From Tenuifilum sp. 4138str (GTDB taxonomy: Bacteria > Bacteroidota > Bacteroidia > Bacteroidales > Tenuifilaceae): a DNA stretch of 64,000 nt. A program made the position numbers and the translations under genes. Every line of letters begins with the position of its first letter. The stretch's first letter is position 1. This document shows, in pieces, positions 8,279 to 16,443 of the stretch. The notes below the pieces were generated by a model. The model was not told where the DNA came from, made no database searches, and saw only the letters and a program-made list of their open reading frames with translations. The stretch spans positions 1 to 64,000 of the forward strand of contig NZ_JBGCUE010000011.1 in assembly GCF_041102575.1 (NCBI RefSeq), in the 5' to 3' direction.

Positions 8279-8448
8279 TATGCCAGCCTGAAAAATGTCT
8301 ATTAAGCCTACTTTCGCTATACTAAGGATGACAGAAAAGATTGATAACCGATGGTTGATTGTTGCACGTAAAAACTGACAATATAATCATAATTATCATT
8401 TTAGTTATCCAACAACATTACCGAGCAATAAATTCCTCTTTTTATGCT

Positions 8449-8456
8449 TATATTTG
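8449..8456 (+). promoter_or_regulatory. -7 promoter element upstream of the membrane-GNAT gene
   Basis: TATATTTG matches TAnnTTTG and ends 19 nt before the ATG at 8476, a typical Bacteroidota spacing for a short leader. It would drive the membrane-GNAT gene and probably hyuA. Confidence 0.5.
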
Positions 8457-8475
8457 CCCTTTAAAACAAATTTAG

Positions 8476-9099
8476 ATGAATCAACAAGTATTGGAATGGA
8501 TTGGGTATAGCGCTTCGGTAATCATTGCGCTATCAATGACGATGAGTTCGATAGTTAAGTTCCGTTGGATAAATCTAACAGGAGCATTGATGTTCTCAAT
8601 TTACGGTTTTCTGATTGGAGCATGGCCTGTGGGCATTTTAAACGGTTTTATTGTGCTTACCGATGCTTACTACCTTTTTCAAATCTATTCGAAAAAAGAG
8701 GTGTTTGAGATACTTGAGGTTCGCCCCGAGAACCGTTACCTGATGCGTTTCCTTGATTTTCATCAAAAGGATATACATCGTTTCTTTCCTGGTTTTGTCT
8801 ATACCCCCACTGAAAATACAGTTAGTTTCCTCATACTGCGTAACATGGCAATTGCGGGGGTATTCATTGCCCAACGCAACGAAACAAAAGCGCTTGAGGT
8901 AGAGCTTGATTACGTTTTACCTGAATACCGCGACTTTAAGAATGGCAAGTTTGTTTACTACTGGCTTAGCCAGAAATTTACCGAAACCGGATATACCCGG
9001 GTGTGGGCAAAGGCATGCAATAAGAGCCACAAAAAATACTTGCAACATTTGGGCTTTACTGAATCGGGCGGTAACCATTTTCTGAAAATACTTGAATAA
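8476..9099 (+). CDS. YgjV-like membrane domain fused to GNAT-like acetyltransferase domain
   Basis: 207 residues. The first 75 form about three hydrophobic segments (residues about 8-26, 31-48 and 50-70) resembling the YgjV/PnuC-like small inner-membrane family. Residues about 85-207 look like a GNAT fold: an IAGVFIAQRN strand, then YRDFKNGKFVYYWLSQ, a GYTRVWAKACNKSHKKYLQHLGF core and a final strand. Such a protein would place an acyltransferase at the cytoplasmic face of the inner membrane. The substrate is unknown. It sits 9 nt before hyuA, so it is probably co-transcribed with the hydantoinase and may serve purine uptake or degradation, though no functional link is established. Confidence 0.6.
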   Translation: MNQQVLEWIGYSASVIIALSMTMSSIVKFRWINLTGALMFSIYGFLIGAWPVGILNGFIVLTDAYYLFQIYSKKEVFEILEVRPENRYLMRFLDFHQKDIHRFFPGFVYTPTENTVSFLILRNMAIAGVFIAQRNETKALEVELDYVLPEYRDFKNGKFVYYWLSQKFTETGYTRVWAKACNKSHKKYLQHLGFTESGGNHFLKILE

Positions 9100-9108
9100 G
9101 AGTAGGAA

Positions 9109-10539
9109 TTGAGAATATTAATTACAAACGGTAGGATTGTAACATCGGTTGGCGAGCAAATTGCCGACCTGTTGGTTGTTGATGGGAAGATAGCGGCCAT
9201 TGGTAACCAGTTAGAAGCTAATGCTGAAACCACAATCAACGCACAGGGTATGCTAGTGCTGCCTGGGGGTATCGACCCACATGTTCATTTGCACCTACCT
9301 ACACCCGCCGGTTTTTCATCGGACGACTTTCATTCGGGCAGCATTGCTGCCCTTATGGGCGGAACAACAACCATTATCGATTTTGTGACCCCATCACGGG
9401 GTCAATCAATGGTTGAAGCGCTAAAAGCACGAATGGATGAGGCTGCTTGCTCGCTAGTTGATTACACATTTCATGTGAGCCCTATTGAATGGAATAAAAA
9501 TACTCCCAAAGAGATTGAGGAATGCATTGAAATGGGATTTCCATCGTTTAAAGTTTACATGGCCTATAAAAGTTCCGTTGGAATTGATGACAATGCCTTA
9601 TACCATGTAATGCATACAGTGGCTCAGAATGGTGGTATGGTTACTGCTCACTGTGAGATGGGTGATGATATCGATACTTTAAGAGATTTTTATGCCAGTC
9701 AGGGTCTTACAGCCCCAAAGTACCACATGCTCTCGCGTCCACCTCGATTTGAAGCATTAGCTGTTAAACGTGCTATCGATCTTGCCGATCAAACCCAGTG
9801 CCCCCTTTACATTGTTCACGTTTCGGCGGCTGAATCGGTTAAACATATTATTCAAGCCCAAAAAAGTGGCCAACCGCTTTATGCCGAAACCTGCCCTCAG
9901 TATCTTCTACTCGATGAAGCCCTGTACGATTCCACTTTGCCCGAAGCAATAAAGTATGTTATAAGCCCACCGCTCAGGCAAAGTATTGACAGAGATACCC
10001 TCTGGAATGCCATCAATAATGGAAATATACTAACGGTTGGAACTGATCATTGCCCTTTCAGTCTTGAGCAAAAGATGGTGGGCAAGGACGATTTCCGCAA
10101 AATACCAAACGGAGCAGGCGGGATTGAACATAGGCTTGCGCTACTATACACTTTTGGTGCATTAACCGGTAAGCTAAGCCTTAGCAAATTGGTTGATGTT
10201 TTTGCAACACAACCGGCTAAAATATTTGGACTATACCCTCAAAAGGGTGAACTTGCCATTGGTGCCGATGCCGATATTGTGATTTGGAATCCAAACGTAA
10301 AAGGCTCAATTTCTTCAAGTAAACATCACTCAAAGTCCGACATAAGCATTTATGAAGGCTTTGAGACTACTGGTGAGGTTGCTTTTGTAATCAAAAGCGG
10401 AATTATTGCAGTTTATAACGGAAAATTGAGCAAAAATCTGCCCAGCGGTCAGTTACTTAAACGCCGGTCGACGAAAACAACAGGCCACTACTACAAAAGA
10501 ATGGATAATTCAGGTTCCTACAATTGTGGTAGGGTTTGA
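9109..10539 (+). CDS. hyuA: dihydropyrimidinase / D-hydantoinase HyuA
   Basis: 476 residues, cyclic amidohydrolase family. Metal and active-site motifs are complete: DPHVHLHL (about residue 58), the carbamylated lysine in KVYMAYK (about 149), AHCE (about 182), YIVHVSAAE (about 238) and GTDHCPF (about 311). It opens cyclic ureides such as hydantoins or dihydropyrimidines; in uric-acid clusters HyuA is proposed to open a purine-derived ring. The start is TTG at 9109, supported by AGTAGGAA just upstream and by MRILITNGRIV, which aligns with the usual N-terminus of the family. The last 20 residues (ending YNCGRV) look unusual and may reflect drift. Confidence 0.93.
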   Translation: MRILITNGRIVTSVGEQIADLLVVDGKIAAIGNQLEANAETTINAQGMLVLPGGIDPHVHLHLPTPAGFSSDDFHSGSIAALMGGTTTIIDFVTPSRGQSMVEALKARMDEAACSLVDYTFHVSPIEWNKNTPKEIEECIEMGFPSFKVYMAYKSSVGIDDNALYHVMHTVAQNGGMVTAHCEMGDDIDTLRDFYASQGLTAPKYHMLSRPPRFEALAVKRAIDLADQTQCPLYIVHVSAAESVKHIIQAQKSGQPLYAETCPQYLLLDEALYDSTLPEAIKYVISPPLRQSIDRDTLWNAINNGNILTVGTDHCPFSLEQKMVGKDDFRKIPNGAGGIEHRLALLYTFGALTGKLSLSKLVDVFATQPAKIFGLYPQKGELAIGADADIVIWNPNVKGSISSSKHHSKSDISIYEGFETTGEVAFVIKSGIIAVYNGKLSKNLPSGQLLKRRSTKTTGHYYKRMDNSGSYNCGRV

Positions 10540-10549
10540 AACAGGTTAA

Positions 10550-11091
10550 TTAAAGCCAAGTTATAAGATACTCATCAAACTCAGCACCTTTGCTTTCCTC
10601 CTTAACTAAGTTAACCTGAACCCCATACACCTTGCATTTTCTCACTAGGGTATCGAGCAACCCCACCTGAATATGCGTGTTAAATAGTTGGGTTTTTCCA
10701 TTTGAATGGACTTATCAGTGTGTGAAACTATTTCCCAACCTCTCCGTTTAGGATCTTTTACACCTTTCTGCGCTAGCAAAACCAACGCTTTCAATACATC
10801 CAACGGCTTACTTTCGGTATTAACCATGTTGGTTTCAAGCATTAGACTGTAGGTTGATTCACCAATCCGGCGGCCAATTTTAATTAGGTTAAATTGTCCC
10901 AGCTTCTTTTCAATCCAGCTACATAGCTCCACGTAAACCTTGAATGGAATTTTGTTGGTAGGTTTCGACAGGTCATAACCACTAACTATCTGAAATAAAT
11001 CGGGGTAATCGGCTTTTTTATCCTGATAACAGCTAATTATATCATTGATAGCCCATGCATCAATGAATATCTCCTCAATCAACTCTTTCAT
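10550..11091 (-). pseudogene. frameshifted V4R/heme-NO-binding-like small protein
   Basis: The frame from ATG 11091 stops at 10645 after 148 residues, but its normal C-terminus continues in another frame: after ...SIQMEK, the reading QLFNTHIQVGLLDTLVRKCK and onward to DEYLITWL stops at TAA 10550-10552. One extra A in the five-A tract at 10693-10697 (minus-strand sense) would restore a single protein of about 180 residues. The restored C-terminal pattern (hydrophobic segment, VGLLDTL, final strand ending in W) recalls V4R/heme-NO-binding-like sensor folds; this is a weak assignment. It could be a real mutation, a phase-variable tract or a sequencing error. It lies between hyuA and ygeW. Confidence 0.6.
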
Positions 11092-11305
11092 TTTTATATC
11101 TTTTTATCACAATAAAAATAATACATGGCATAGTTTAATACCAACATTCACATCATTTTTAGAAATTATAAACAATAATTAATTAGTCTTTAGAATATTC
11201 AAACAAATGATTAGTCAAAAGTATAATTCTAAAAGATATACCTGAAGGGAAAGGCATTTTTAGCATAACATTTATTCTGTTAAAATACATAATAAAGCAA
11301 AAAAA

Positions 11306-11327
11306 AGCAGCACCTTAAGGTGCTGCT
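11306..11327. terminator. terminator downstream of ygeW
   Basis: AGCAGCACCTT-AAGGTGCTGCT is a perfect 22-bp palindrome preceded on its left by an A-tract, which reads as a U-tract on the minus strand. It lies 18 bp past the ygeW stop codon. Confidence 0.8.
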
Positions 11328-11345
11328 TAAATATAAAATGGGTTA

Positions 11346-12533
11346 CTACTTTATAACTCTTGGTGTGTTCCTTTCAATAAGTTTCATTAGAATATCAGCG
11401 GGATTTTGGAACCTATTGGTAAGCATCAGAGCAGCAATAATATACGGTTTGAAACCCGCTTCCTGGTAAGTTTTAATGCGGTAACGCTCAAAGGTTTCCT
11501 TACTTACCTCACCCTGAATGCACGATTCGCCCGAAATATCGGCTGGTAGGCAGTGCATGTAAAGAGCATCAGAATTCCTTGTTACCTTGCGAACCTGCTC
11601 ATTGTACTCCCAATCCTTGTACTTGGCATTGTTAGCCAGGCAAACCTGCTCGAGCTCTTTAAGGCCATTCTTATCGCCATTCATAAGCAGCTGAGTGCGT
11701 TGCTGCATGATGTGGAATGGCGCCCAGCTTTTTGGGTAAACAATATCGGCATCGCGCATGGCATCGGTCATGCTGTGGCTAACCTTAAAGCTACCTCCGC
11801 TTTGAGTGGCATTTTTTCTGGCAATTTCAACAATTTCAGGAATAAGGTCGTAGCCCTCTGGGTAGGCTAACTCCACATTCATGCCAAAACGGGTCATCAG
11901 AGCAATAATACCCTGTGGAACCGATAGTGGTTTGCCATAGCTGGGCGAGTATGCCCAGCTCATCACAATCTTTTTGCCACGCAAAGCATCCAGTGAACCA
12001 TACTCATTGGCAAGGTGAAGCAGGTCAGCCATCGACTGGGTTGGGTGATCCATATCGCATTGCAGGTTCACAATACCAGGCCTAACAGGCAAAACCCCCT
12101 TAGTAAAACCTTCATCGAGTGCTTCGCCAACCTGGCGCATATACTTGTTTCCTTCACCCAGGAACATGTCATCGCGAATACCAATGAAATCGGAAAGGAA
12201 CGAAATCATGTTAGCGGTTTCACGAACGGTTTCGCCGTGCGAAATCTGCGATTTCTCCTCATCCAACTCCTGAACTGCAAGTCCCAACAGGTTTGCAGCC
12301 GAAGCAAACGAAAAACGAGTTCTTGTGGACTTATCCCTAAAGTTTGAAATAGCCAGGCCTGAATCGAATATGCGGGGTGAAATGTTTTCCTTACGCATCT
12401 CTTTAAGAATGGACGCAACCTGTAGCACAACCTTAAGGTCGTCGTCGCTCTTCTCCCATGTGAGTAAAAAATCTTTACCGCTAAGGTCTGATTTGTAGTG
12501 ATTTAACTCCGCTATTTTCTTGATTAAATCCAT
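11346..12533 (-). CDS. ygeW: knotted carbamoyltransferase YgeW
   Basis: 395 residues of the aspartate/ornithine carbamoyltransferase superfamily. The carbamoyl-phosphate motif is STRTRFSF (about residue 71), followed by DHPTQSMADL (about 161) and MHCLPAD (about 328). Length and motifs fit YgeW, the branch found in selenium/purine clusters and thought to handle a carbamoylated 2,3-diaminopropionate-type intermediate, running in the catabolic direction to yield carbamoyl phosphate. Here it is on the minus strand, convergent with the hyuA arm, with its own promoter and terminator, so the cluster is not one operon. Together with YgeY it is the strongest marker identifying the locus. Confidence 0.93.
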   Translation of the reverse strand: MDLIKKIAELNHYKSDLSGKDFLLTWEKSDDDLKVVLQVASILKEMRKENISPRIFDSGLAISNFRDKSTRTRFSFASAANLLGLAVQELDEEKSQISHGETVRETANMISFLSDFIGIRDDMFLGEGNKYMRQVGEALDEGFTKGVLPVRPGIVNLQCDMDHPTQSMADLLHLANEYGSLDALRGKKIVMSWAYSPSYGKPLSVPQGIIALMTRFGMNVELAYPEGYDLIPEIVEIARKNATQSGGSFKVSHSMTDAMRDADIVYPKSWAPFHIMQQRTQLLMNGDKNGLKELEQVCLANNAKYKDWEYNEQVRKVTRNSDALYMHCLPADISGESCIQGEVSKETFERYRIKTYQEAGFKPYIIAALMLTNRFQNPADILMKLIERNTPRVIK

Positions 12534-12586
12534 ATTTCAAAGTTTTTATTCGGTTTTAACTATGTTAGCTAATTAGGCGTTGGTAA

Positions 12587-12594
12587 CAAATTTA
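12587..12594 (-). promoter_or_regulatory. -7 promoter element of ygeW
   Basis: CAAATTTA is the reverse complement of TAAATTTG (TAnnTTTG) and lies 53 bp upstream of the ygeW start codon. Confidence 0.45.
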
Positions 12595-12678
12595 AAATGA
12601 AGTTACAGCTTATTTTGTAAATCAACAATCGAAAAACCTGAATCAATGTCGTTTGGATAATAAGTCGGACTCTCCCTT

Positions 12679-12751
12679 TGTCATCCTGAGCGAAACAAAG
12701 GATCTCGATTTATCTATTGTTTTGAGATGTTTCGCTCCGCTCAACATGACA
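12679..12751. repeat. REP-like palindromic element
   Basis: The two ends, TGTCATCCTGAGCG... and ...CGCTCAACATGACA, are inverted copies around an ATC-rich centre (GGATCTC ... GAGATG). The same family occurs at 22276-22412, 22440-22489, 22903-22972 and 23023-23111. Confidence 0.75.
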
Positions 12752-12812
12752 ATTAACCTTAACTAAACGACTTTGATTCCTGATTCACAATTCAATTTTT
12801 GCAATACGAATC

Positions 12813-14000
12813 CTAAATCTCATATGCGAAGGCGGCATAAAAGGCAGCAGCTGCCACCAAATCGCTAATGGGAACCTTCTCATTGGGAGCATGAGCTAAC
12901 ACCTCATTGCCTGGGCCAAAACCAATTGTAGGAATTTTATAGGTTCCACAGGTCATAATACCATTTGTGGAAAAGGTCCACTTATCAACCTTTGGAGCAT
13001 TGCCAAAAAGCTTCTGGTAGGTGCTTACGCCTTTCTGCACAATCTCACTGTCCTCAGGCATTTTCCACGTTGGGTAGTATTTTTCCATGCCGTATTCCAG
13101 TCCTGTATAAGCCTTCTCGCTATAGTTTAGCACTTCCACCTTGGCATTCATGCCTTTAATCAGCTCTTCAATCTCGGCAACAGCGCTCTCCTTGGTTTCG
13201 CCCCAGGTAAGGCGACGGTCGAGGTGAATGCGGGCATAGTCGGAAACTGCGCATAGCGAAGGACTACTGGAGGTGAACTCCGTAACAGTGATGCTTCCCT
13301 TTCCCAGAAACTCATCGAATTTTAGTCGTTCGTTTAGTTTTTCTACCTCCAAGGCCACCTTTGAGGCCATGTAAATGGCATTTTTCCCTCTTTCGGGTGC
13401 TGAGCCATGAGCGGAAACACCGTAAAAATGAACCTGCATTTCCATTCTACCGCGGTGACCCCTGTAAATATTGAGGTTTGTAGGTTCAGTGCTTATAACA
13501 AAATCGGGTCTTATTTTATCCTCCTCCACAATGTACTTCCAGCAAAGTCCGTCGCAATCCTCTTCCATCACGCTACCTACAAAGTATATGGTTAAATCCC
13601 TGTTAAAGCCAAGTTCCTTAAGTATTTTGCCAGCCGTCACAAATGCAGCAGGGCCACCTTTCTGGTCAACTGTTCCGCGACCATGTACATACCCATCGCG
13701 AATTTCGCCTCCCAAGGGATCGAACTCCCAGTTATCCTTATTGCCAATATCAACCGTATCCATGTGGCCATCGATGGCAAGAATACGTTTTCCGTTTCCA
13801 ATACGACCAATTACATTCCCAAGCCCATCGATAAAAACCTCGTCAAATCCAGCCTCTTCCATTTGCTTCTTTAGCTCCAGCTGCACGTCGCGCTCCTGCG
13901 CACTCAAGGATTTAATCTGAACCAATCGGGACAGATTACGTGCAGTATAATCGGCATATTTCTCCGATAACTCCTTTATCTTACTATATACGTCGCTCAT
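12813..14000 (-). CDS. ygeY: YgeY family M20 peptidase-like hydrolase
   Basis: 395 residues, M20/ArgE/DapE metallohydrolase fold. Metal-site motifs are DGHMDTVD (about residue 77), the GTVDQKGG aspartate (about 112), MEEDCDGL (about 146) and the C-terminal HAPNEKV histidine (about 375). A dimerisation insert lies around residues 180-290. YgeY accompanies YgeW, SsnA and selenium-linked xanthine dehydrogenases; it probably removes an acyl, formyl or carbamoyl group from an open-chain intermediate before the PLP lyase step. The 279-bp gap to ygeW contains a REP-like repeat and a promoter, so ygeY and ygeW may be transcribed separately although both are on the minus strand. Confidence 0.93.
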   Translation of the reverse strand: MSDVYSKIKELSEKYADYTARNLSRLVQIKSLSAQERDVQLELKKQMEEAGFDEVFIDGLGNVIGRIGNGKRILAIDGHMDTVDIGNKDNWEFDPLGGEIRDGYVHGRGTVDQKGGPAAFVTAGKILKELGFNRDLTIYFVGSVMEEDCDGLCWKYIVEEDKIRPDFVISTEPTNLNIYRGHRGRMEMQVHFYGVSAHGSAPERGKNAIYMASKVALEVEKLNERLKFDEFLGKGSITVTEFTSSSPSLCAVSDYARIHLDRRLTWGETKESAVAEIEELIKGMNAKVEVLNYSEKAYTGLEYGMEKYYPTWKMPEDSEIVQKGVSTYQKLFGNAPKVDKWTFSTNGIMTCGTYKIPTIGFGPGNEVLAHAPNEKVPISDLVAAAAFYAAFAYEI

Positions 14001-14020
14001 TTTACTTAGATTTTAGTACT

Positions 14021-14028
14021 CAAAATTA
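14021..14028 (-). promoter_or_regulatory. -7 promoter element of ygeY
   Basis: CAAAATTA is the reverse complement of TAATTTTG (TAnnTTTG), 20 bp upstream of the ygeY ATG. Confidence 0.4.
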
Positions 14029-14213
14029 TTTTTAATTCTACACATTAAAGCATTGAGTATTGATAATTTTTGTGATACCAATTAAATATAGATATTTTTT
14101 CTACATATTACAAAATTATTATACCATTAATCTTCGATATAACTAAATTGAAAGATATTTTTGCCTAAAAAATTCCTTACAGAATATCTTAATAAATTTA
14201 CAAAAAATTTAAC

Positions 14214-15173
14214 ATGGGTATGATTTGGCAATTTATACACTCAAAAATTCAGCAGAATATTGACGTTTACCTAATTACCGTTGCCGAAACACAGGGAAGC
14301 AGTCCAGGCAAGGTTGGGTTTAAAATGGCTGTTGCCGCCGATGGTAGCCTTTACGGCTCAATAGGTGGAGGTGTAATGGAGTTTAACCTGGTAGAAATGG
14401 CACGCAAGAACCTGGCACAGGGAAATAAACAAAACTTCTTGAAGCGGCAGGTTCACTCACACGATGCAGCTGAAGATAAATCGGGGATGATATGTTCCGG
14501 GGAGCAAACACAAATCTTCAGCCTTTTCTCAAAAGCCGATTCAGAGCTTTTAGCTAAGGTTATTGAGCTTGAAAGCGAAAACCGTCCGGGAAAAATAGTT
14601 TTATCATCCAGTGGCGCGGAGGTATACGAGGGTGAATCGCATATTGGTATTAAAGGAATTGAGTTTCAAAAAAGCGATTCAAGCTTCCGCTACAGCGAGC
14701 CTTTAGGGGTAAAAGAAACTGTTTACATATTTGGTGCCGGTCATATAAGCGTTCCGCTTTCGCAAATTCTCGGTCTGCTTGACTTTAGGGTTGAACTGTT
14801 CGATAACAGGCAGGGGTTAACCACCTTTGAGGGTAATACCTGGGCCCACAAAAAACAGATTGTTGACTACAAGCAGGTATCACACCTTTTACCTGGAAAC
14901 AATAGAAGTTACGTTGTGATAATGACCTTTGGGCATAAGTTCGACGAGATAGTACTAAAGCAGCTAATCGGTAAGCCTTTGAAGTACATTGGTATGATAG
15001 GCAGCAAAAGCAAGGTGAAAACCATATTTGAGAGCCTTATTGCGGAAGGTTATGGCAAGGAGAATGTGGAAAGGGTTTGCTCACCCATTGGATTACCCAT
15101 TGGTGGACAAACCCCTGCAGAGATTGCTGTGAGCATTGCTGCCCAAATAGTTGAATGGCGCAACAAACGTTAA
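14214..15173 (+). CDS. xdhC: XdhC/CoxI family molybdenum-hydroxylase maturation protein
   Basis: 319 residues. The N-terminal XdhC_CoxI domain (about 1-110) has AETQGSSPGKVG, SIGGGVMEFNLVEMA and the MICSGEQ cysteine; the C-terminal XdhC Rossmann domain (about 160-310) has FGAGHISVPL, YIGMIGSKSKV and IGLPIGGQTPAEIAVSIAAQI. XdhC binds Moco and promotes its sulfuration before insertion into xanthine dehydrogenase, so its likely client is the hydroxylase encoded at 3752. It is divergent from ygeY and closes the cluster. The short N-terminal domain and lack of a CoxF/MobA fusion are ordinary. The start is the ATG at 14214; a second ATG two codons on is possible. Confidence 0.92.
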   Translation: MGMIWQFIHSKIQQNIDVYLITVAETQGSSPGKVGFKMAVAADGSLYGSIGGGVMEFNLVEMARKNLAQGNKQNFLKRQVHSHDAAEDKSGMICSGEQTQIFSLFSKADSELLAKVIELESENRPGKIVLSSSGAEVYEGESHIGIKGIEFQKSDSSFRYSEPLGVKETVYIFGAGHISVPLSQILGLLDFRVELFDNRQGLTTFEGNTWAHKKQIVDYKQVSHLLPGNNRSYVVIMTFGHKFDEIVLKQLIGKPLKYIGMIGSKSKVKTIFESLIAEGYGKENVERVCSPIGLPIGGQTPAEIAVSIAAQIVEWRNKR

Positions 15174-15175
15174 AT

Positions 15176-15853
15176 TTACTGCTCAATAATGGTGGCGCCA
15201 ACCAGTGTTTTAATCTTTTTCTGTTCAGGACTTCCGGTATAGGTTAGGCTCCCACCGGTGCTAACATTAGCTTCAAGGACCTTTGATGCGTAAACCTTAG
15301 CGCTAGCACCTGTATTTACTTTTACATATGTTTTTAGAGCAATTAGGTCTATTGCCGTTAAAACTCCTCCGGTGTTAACTTTTGCCTCATAGCTGCTTAC
15401 GCTGCCCCTTATGCGTAGGATTGAACCCTGTCCAACAGTTAAATCGGCAGTCTCAGCCAATACTGCGCCATCAAACTCGGAGCTGGTATTAATGTTAATT
15501 GAAATATTAGTTGCTTTGAGGGTATCCTGAAGGCTTACTGCAGCCGCTGCCGATACCGATATCTCTCTTAACTCCCTGTAGGTTAAGTAAACAGTGGCGT
15601 TTACCCTATCATAAAGTTTTCCTTTGAGTTTCACCTCAAGTGTATTGCCATTTACATCTAGCGCAATGTCCGATGCAGGAATGCCTTGTGTTTCAACCTT
15701 GGCATTAAGGGAATCGCCTTTAACAAGAAATACCTTAAATTCACCCCACACCCGAAGTTTATTGAACTCCTTTAACGAGTAAACTGCGGTTTGCTGTGCA
15801 TAACCTATTGCCGAAACCAGTAAAACACTCAGGGCTAGAAATATTTTTTTCAT
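15176..15853 (-). CDS. GIN-domain (DUF2807) exported protein
   Basis: 225 residues. A signal peptide (MKKIFLALSVLLVSAIGYAQ) is followed by a repetitive beta-rich body typical of the 'putative auto-transporter adhesin head GIN' domain: alternating short strands such as VKVNTGASAKVYASK and ANVSTGGSLTYTG, with asparagine/glycine turns. Such proteins are common in Bacteroidota and form beta-helical folds in the periplasm or at the outer membrane; their role is unknown. It is convergent with xdhC, with stops 2 nt apart. Apart from position I see no link to purine metabolism. Confidence 0.85.
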   Translation of the reverse strand: MKKIFLALSVLLVSAIGYAQQTAVYSLKEFNKLRVWGEFKVFLVKGDSLNAKVETQGIPASDIALDVNGNTLEVKLKGKLYDRVNATVYLTYRELREISVSAAAAVSLQDTLKATNISININTSSEFDGAVLAETADLTVGQGSILRIRGSVSSYEAKVNTGGVLTAIDLIALKTYVKVNTGASAKVYASKVLEANVSTGGSLTYTGSPEQKKIKTLVGATIIEQ

Positions 15854-15878
15854 AGTTATTTGTTTTAATCCATTTTGT

Positions 15879-15886
15879 CAAAAATA
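15879..15886 (-). promoter_or_regulatory. -7 promoter element of the GIN-domain gene
   Basis: CAAAAATA is the reverse complement of TATTTTTG (TAnnTTTG), 25 bp upstream of the GIN-domain start codon. Confidence 0.4.
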
Positions 15887-15978
15887 GCAATCAAATTCCA
15901 TTCCAAATAGCAATTAACCTTTTTTATCGGTCGAACAAAAGGAGACTATTTATTGTTTTTATCAAAAGACTAAACAAA

Positions 15979-16440
15979 GTGAAAGCTTACATATCAATAT
16001 TGATTACACTAATTTCATTAAGCGCTTGCGCTCAAAACATTAAGGATAGTACGATGAAAAGTGATGATTTACGTAATAAATTAACCGATATACAGTTTTA
16101 CGTAACCCAGCAAAAGGGAACTGAAAGGCCATTTACTGGCGAGTACTGGAATCATTTTGAACCGGGTTTATATGTATGCGTTTGCTGTGGGGCTGAGCTT
16201 TTCCAGAGCGACACAAAATTTCATTCCAGCTGCGGGTGGCCAAGTTTCTTTGATAGCAAGTTTTTAGATAATATAAAGTTTCAGAAAGATTTAAGCCATG
16301 GTATGGTGCGAACCGAAGTGCTTTGCAAAAATTGCGGTGCACACCTGGGGCATGTATTCAACGATGGCCCAGAGCCAACCGGTATTAGGTACTGCATCAA
16401 CTCGGCTTCGTTAAAATTTGTACCTAATAAAAAAGAATAG
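15979..16440 (+). CDS. msrB: peptide-methionine (R)-S-oxide reductase MsrB, lipoprotein form
   Basis: 153 residues. The catalytic cysteine lies in RYCINSASL near the C-terminus; structural-zinc cysteines are CVCCGAE and CKNCGAH; CGWPSF and GHVFNDGP are family signatures. It reduces methionine-R-sulfoxide in oxidised proteins. The N-terminus (GTG start, then a hydrophobic run ending LSACAQN) is a lipoprotein signal, so the enzyme should be anchored in the periplasm, where it would need a membrane electron donor. The 25 residues after the lipobox are a linker. A LON-domain gene follows after 3 nt, probably in the same transcript. Confidence 0.93.
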   Translation: MKAYISILITLISLSACAQNIKDSTMKSDDLRNKLTDIQFYVTQQKGTERPFTGEYWNHFEPGLYVCVCCGAELFQSDTKFHSSCGWPSFFDSKFLDNIKFQKDLSHGMVRTEVLCKNCGAHLGHVFNDGPEPTGIRYCINSASLKFVPNKKE

Positions 16441-16443
16441 TTC

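Larger units (their letters stand above)
7926..8308. mobile_element. 383-bp MITE-like element with terminal inverted repeats and 8-bp target duplication
   Basis: The outer 24 bp at each end (7926-7949 and 8285-8308) are inverted copies matching at 19 of 24 positions. A second left copy at 7970-7989 matches the right end at 19 of 20. The element is flanked immediately by the direct repeat TACTTTCG (7918-7925 and 8309-8316), as expected for target-site duplication. It is too short for a transposase, so it would move in trans. Ends starting GG with 8-bp duplications fit the ISL3 or IS1595 families; repeated terminal motifs are also seen in IS21. The right-hand target copy lies inside a decayed REP-like sequence (8311-8333), suggesting insertion into a REP. 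Confidence 0.75.
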
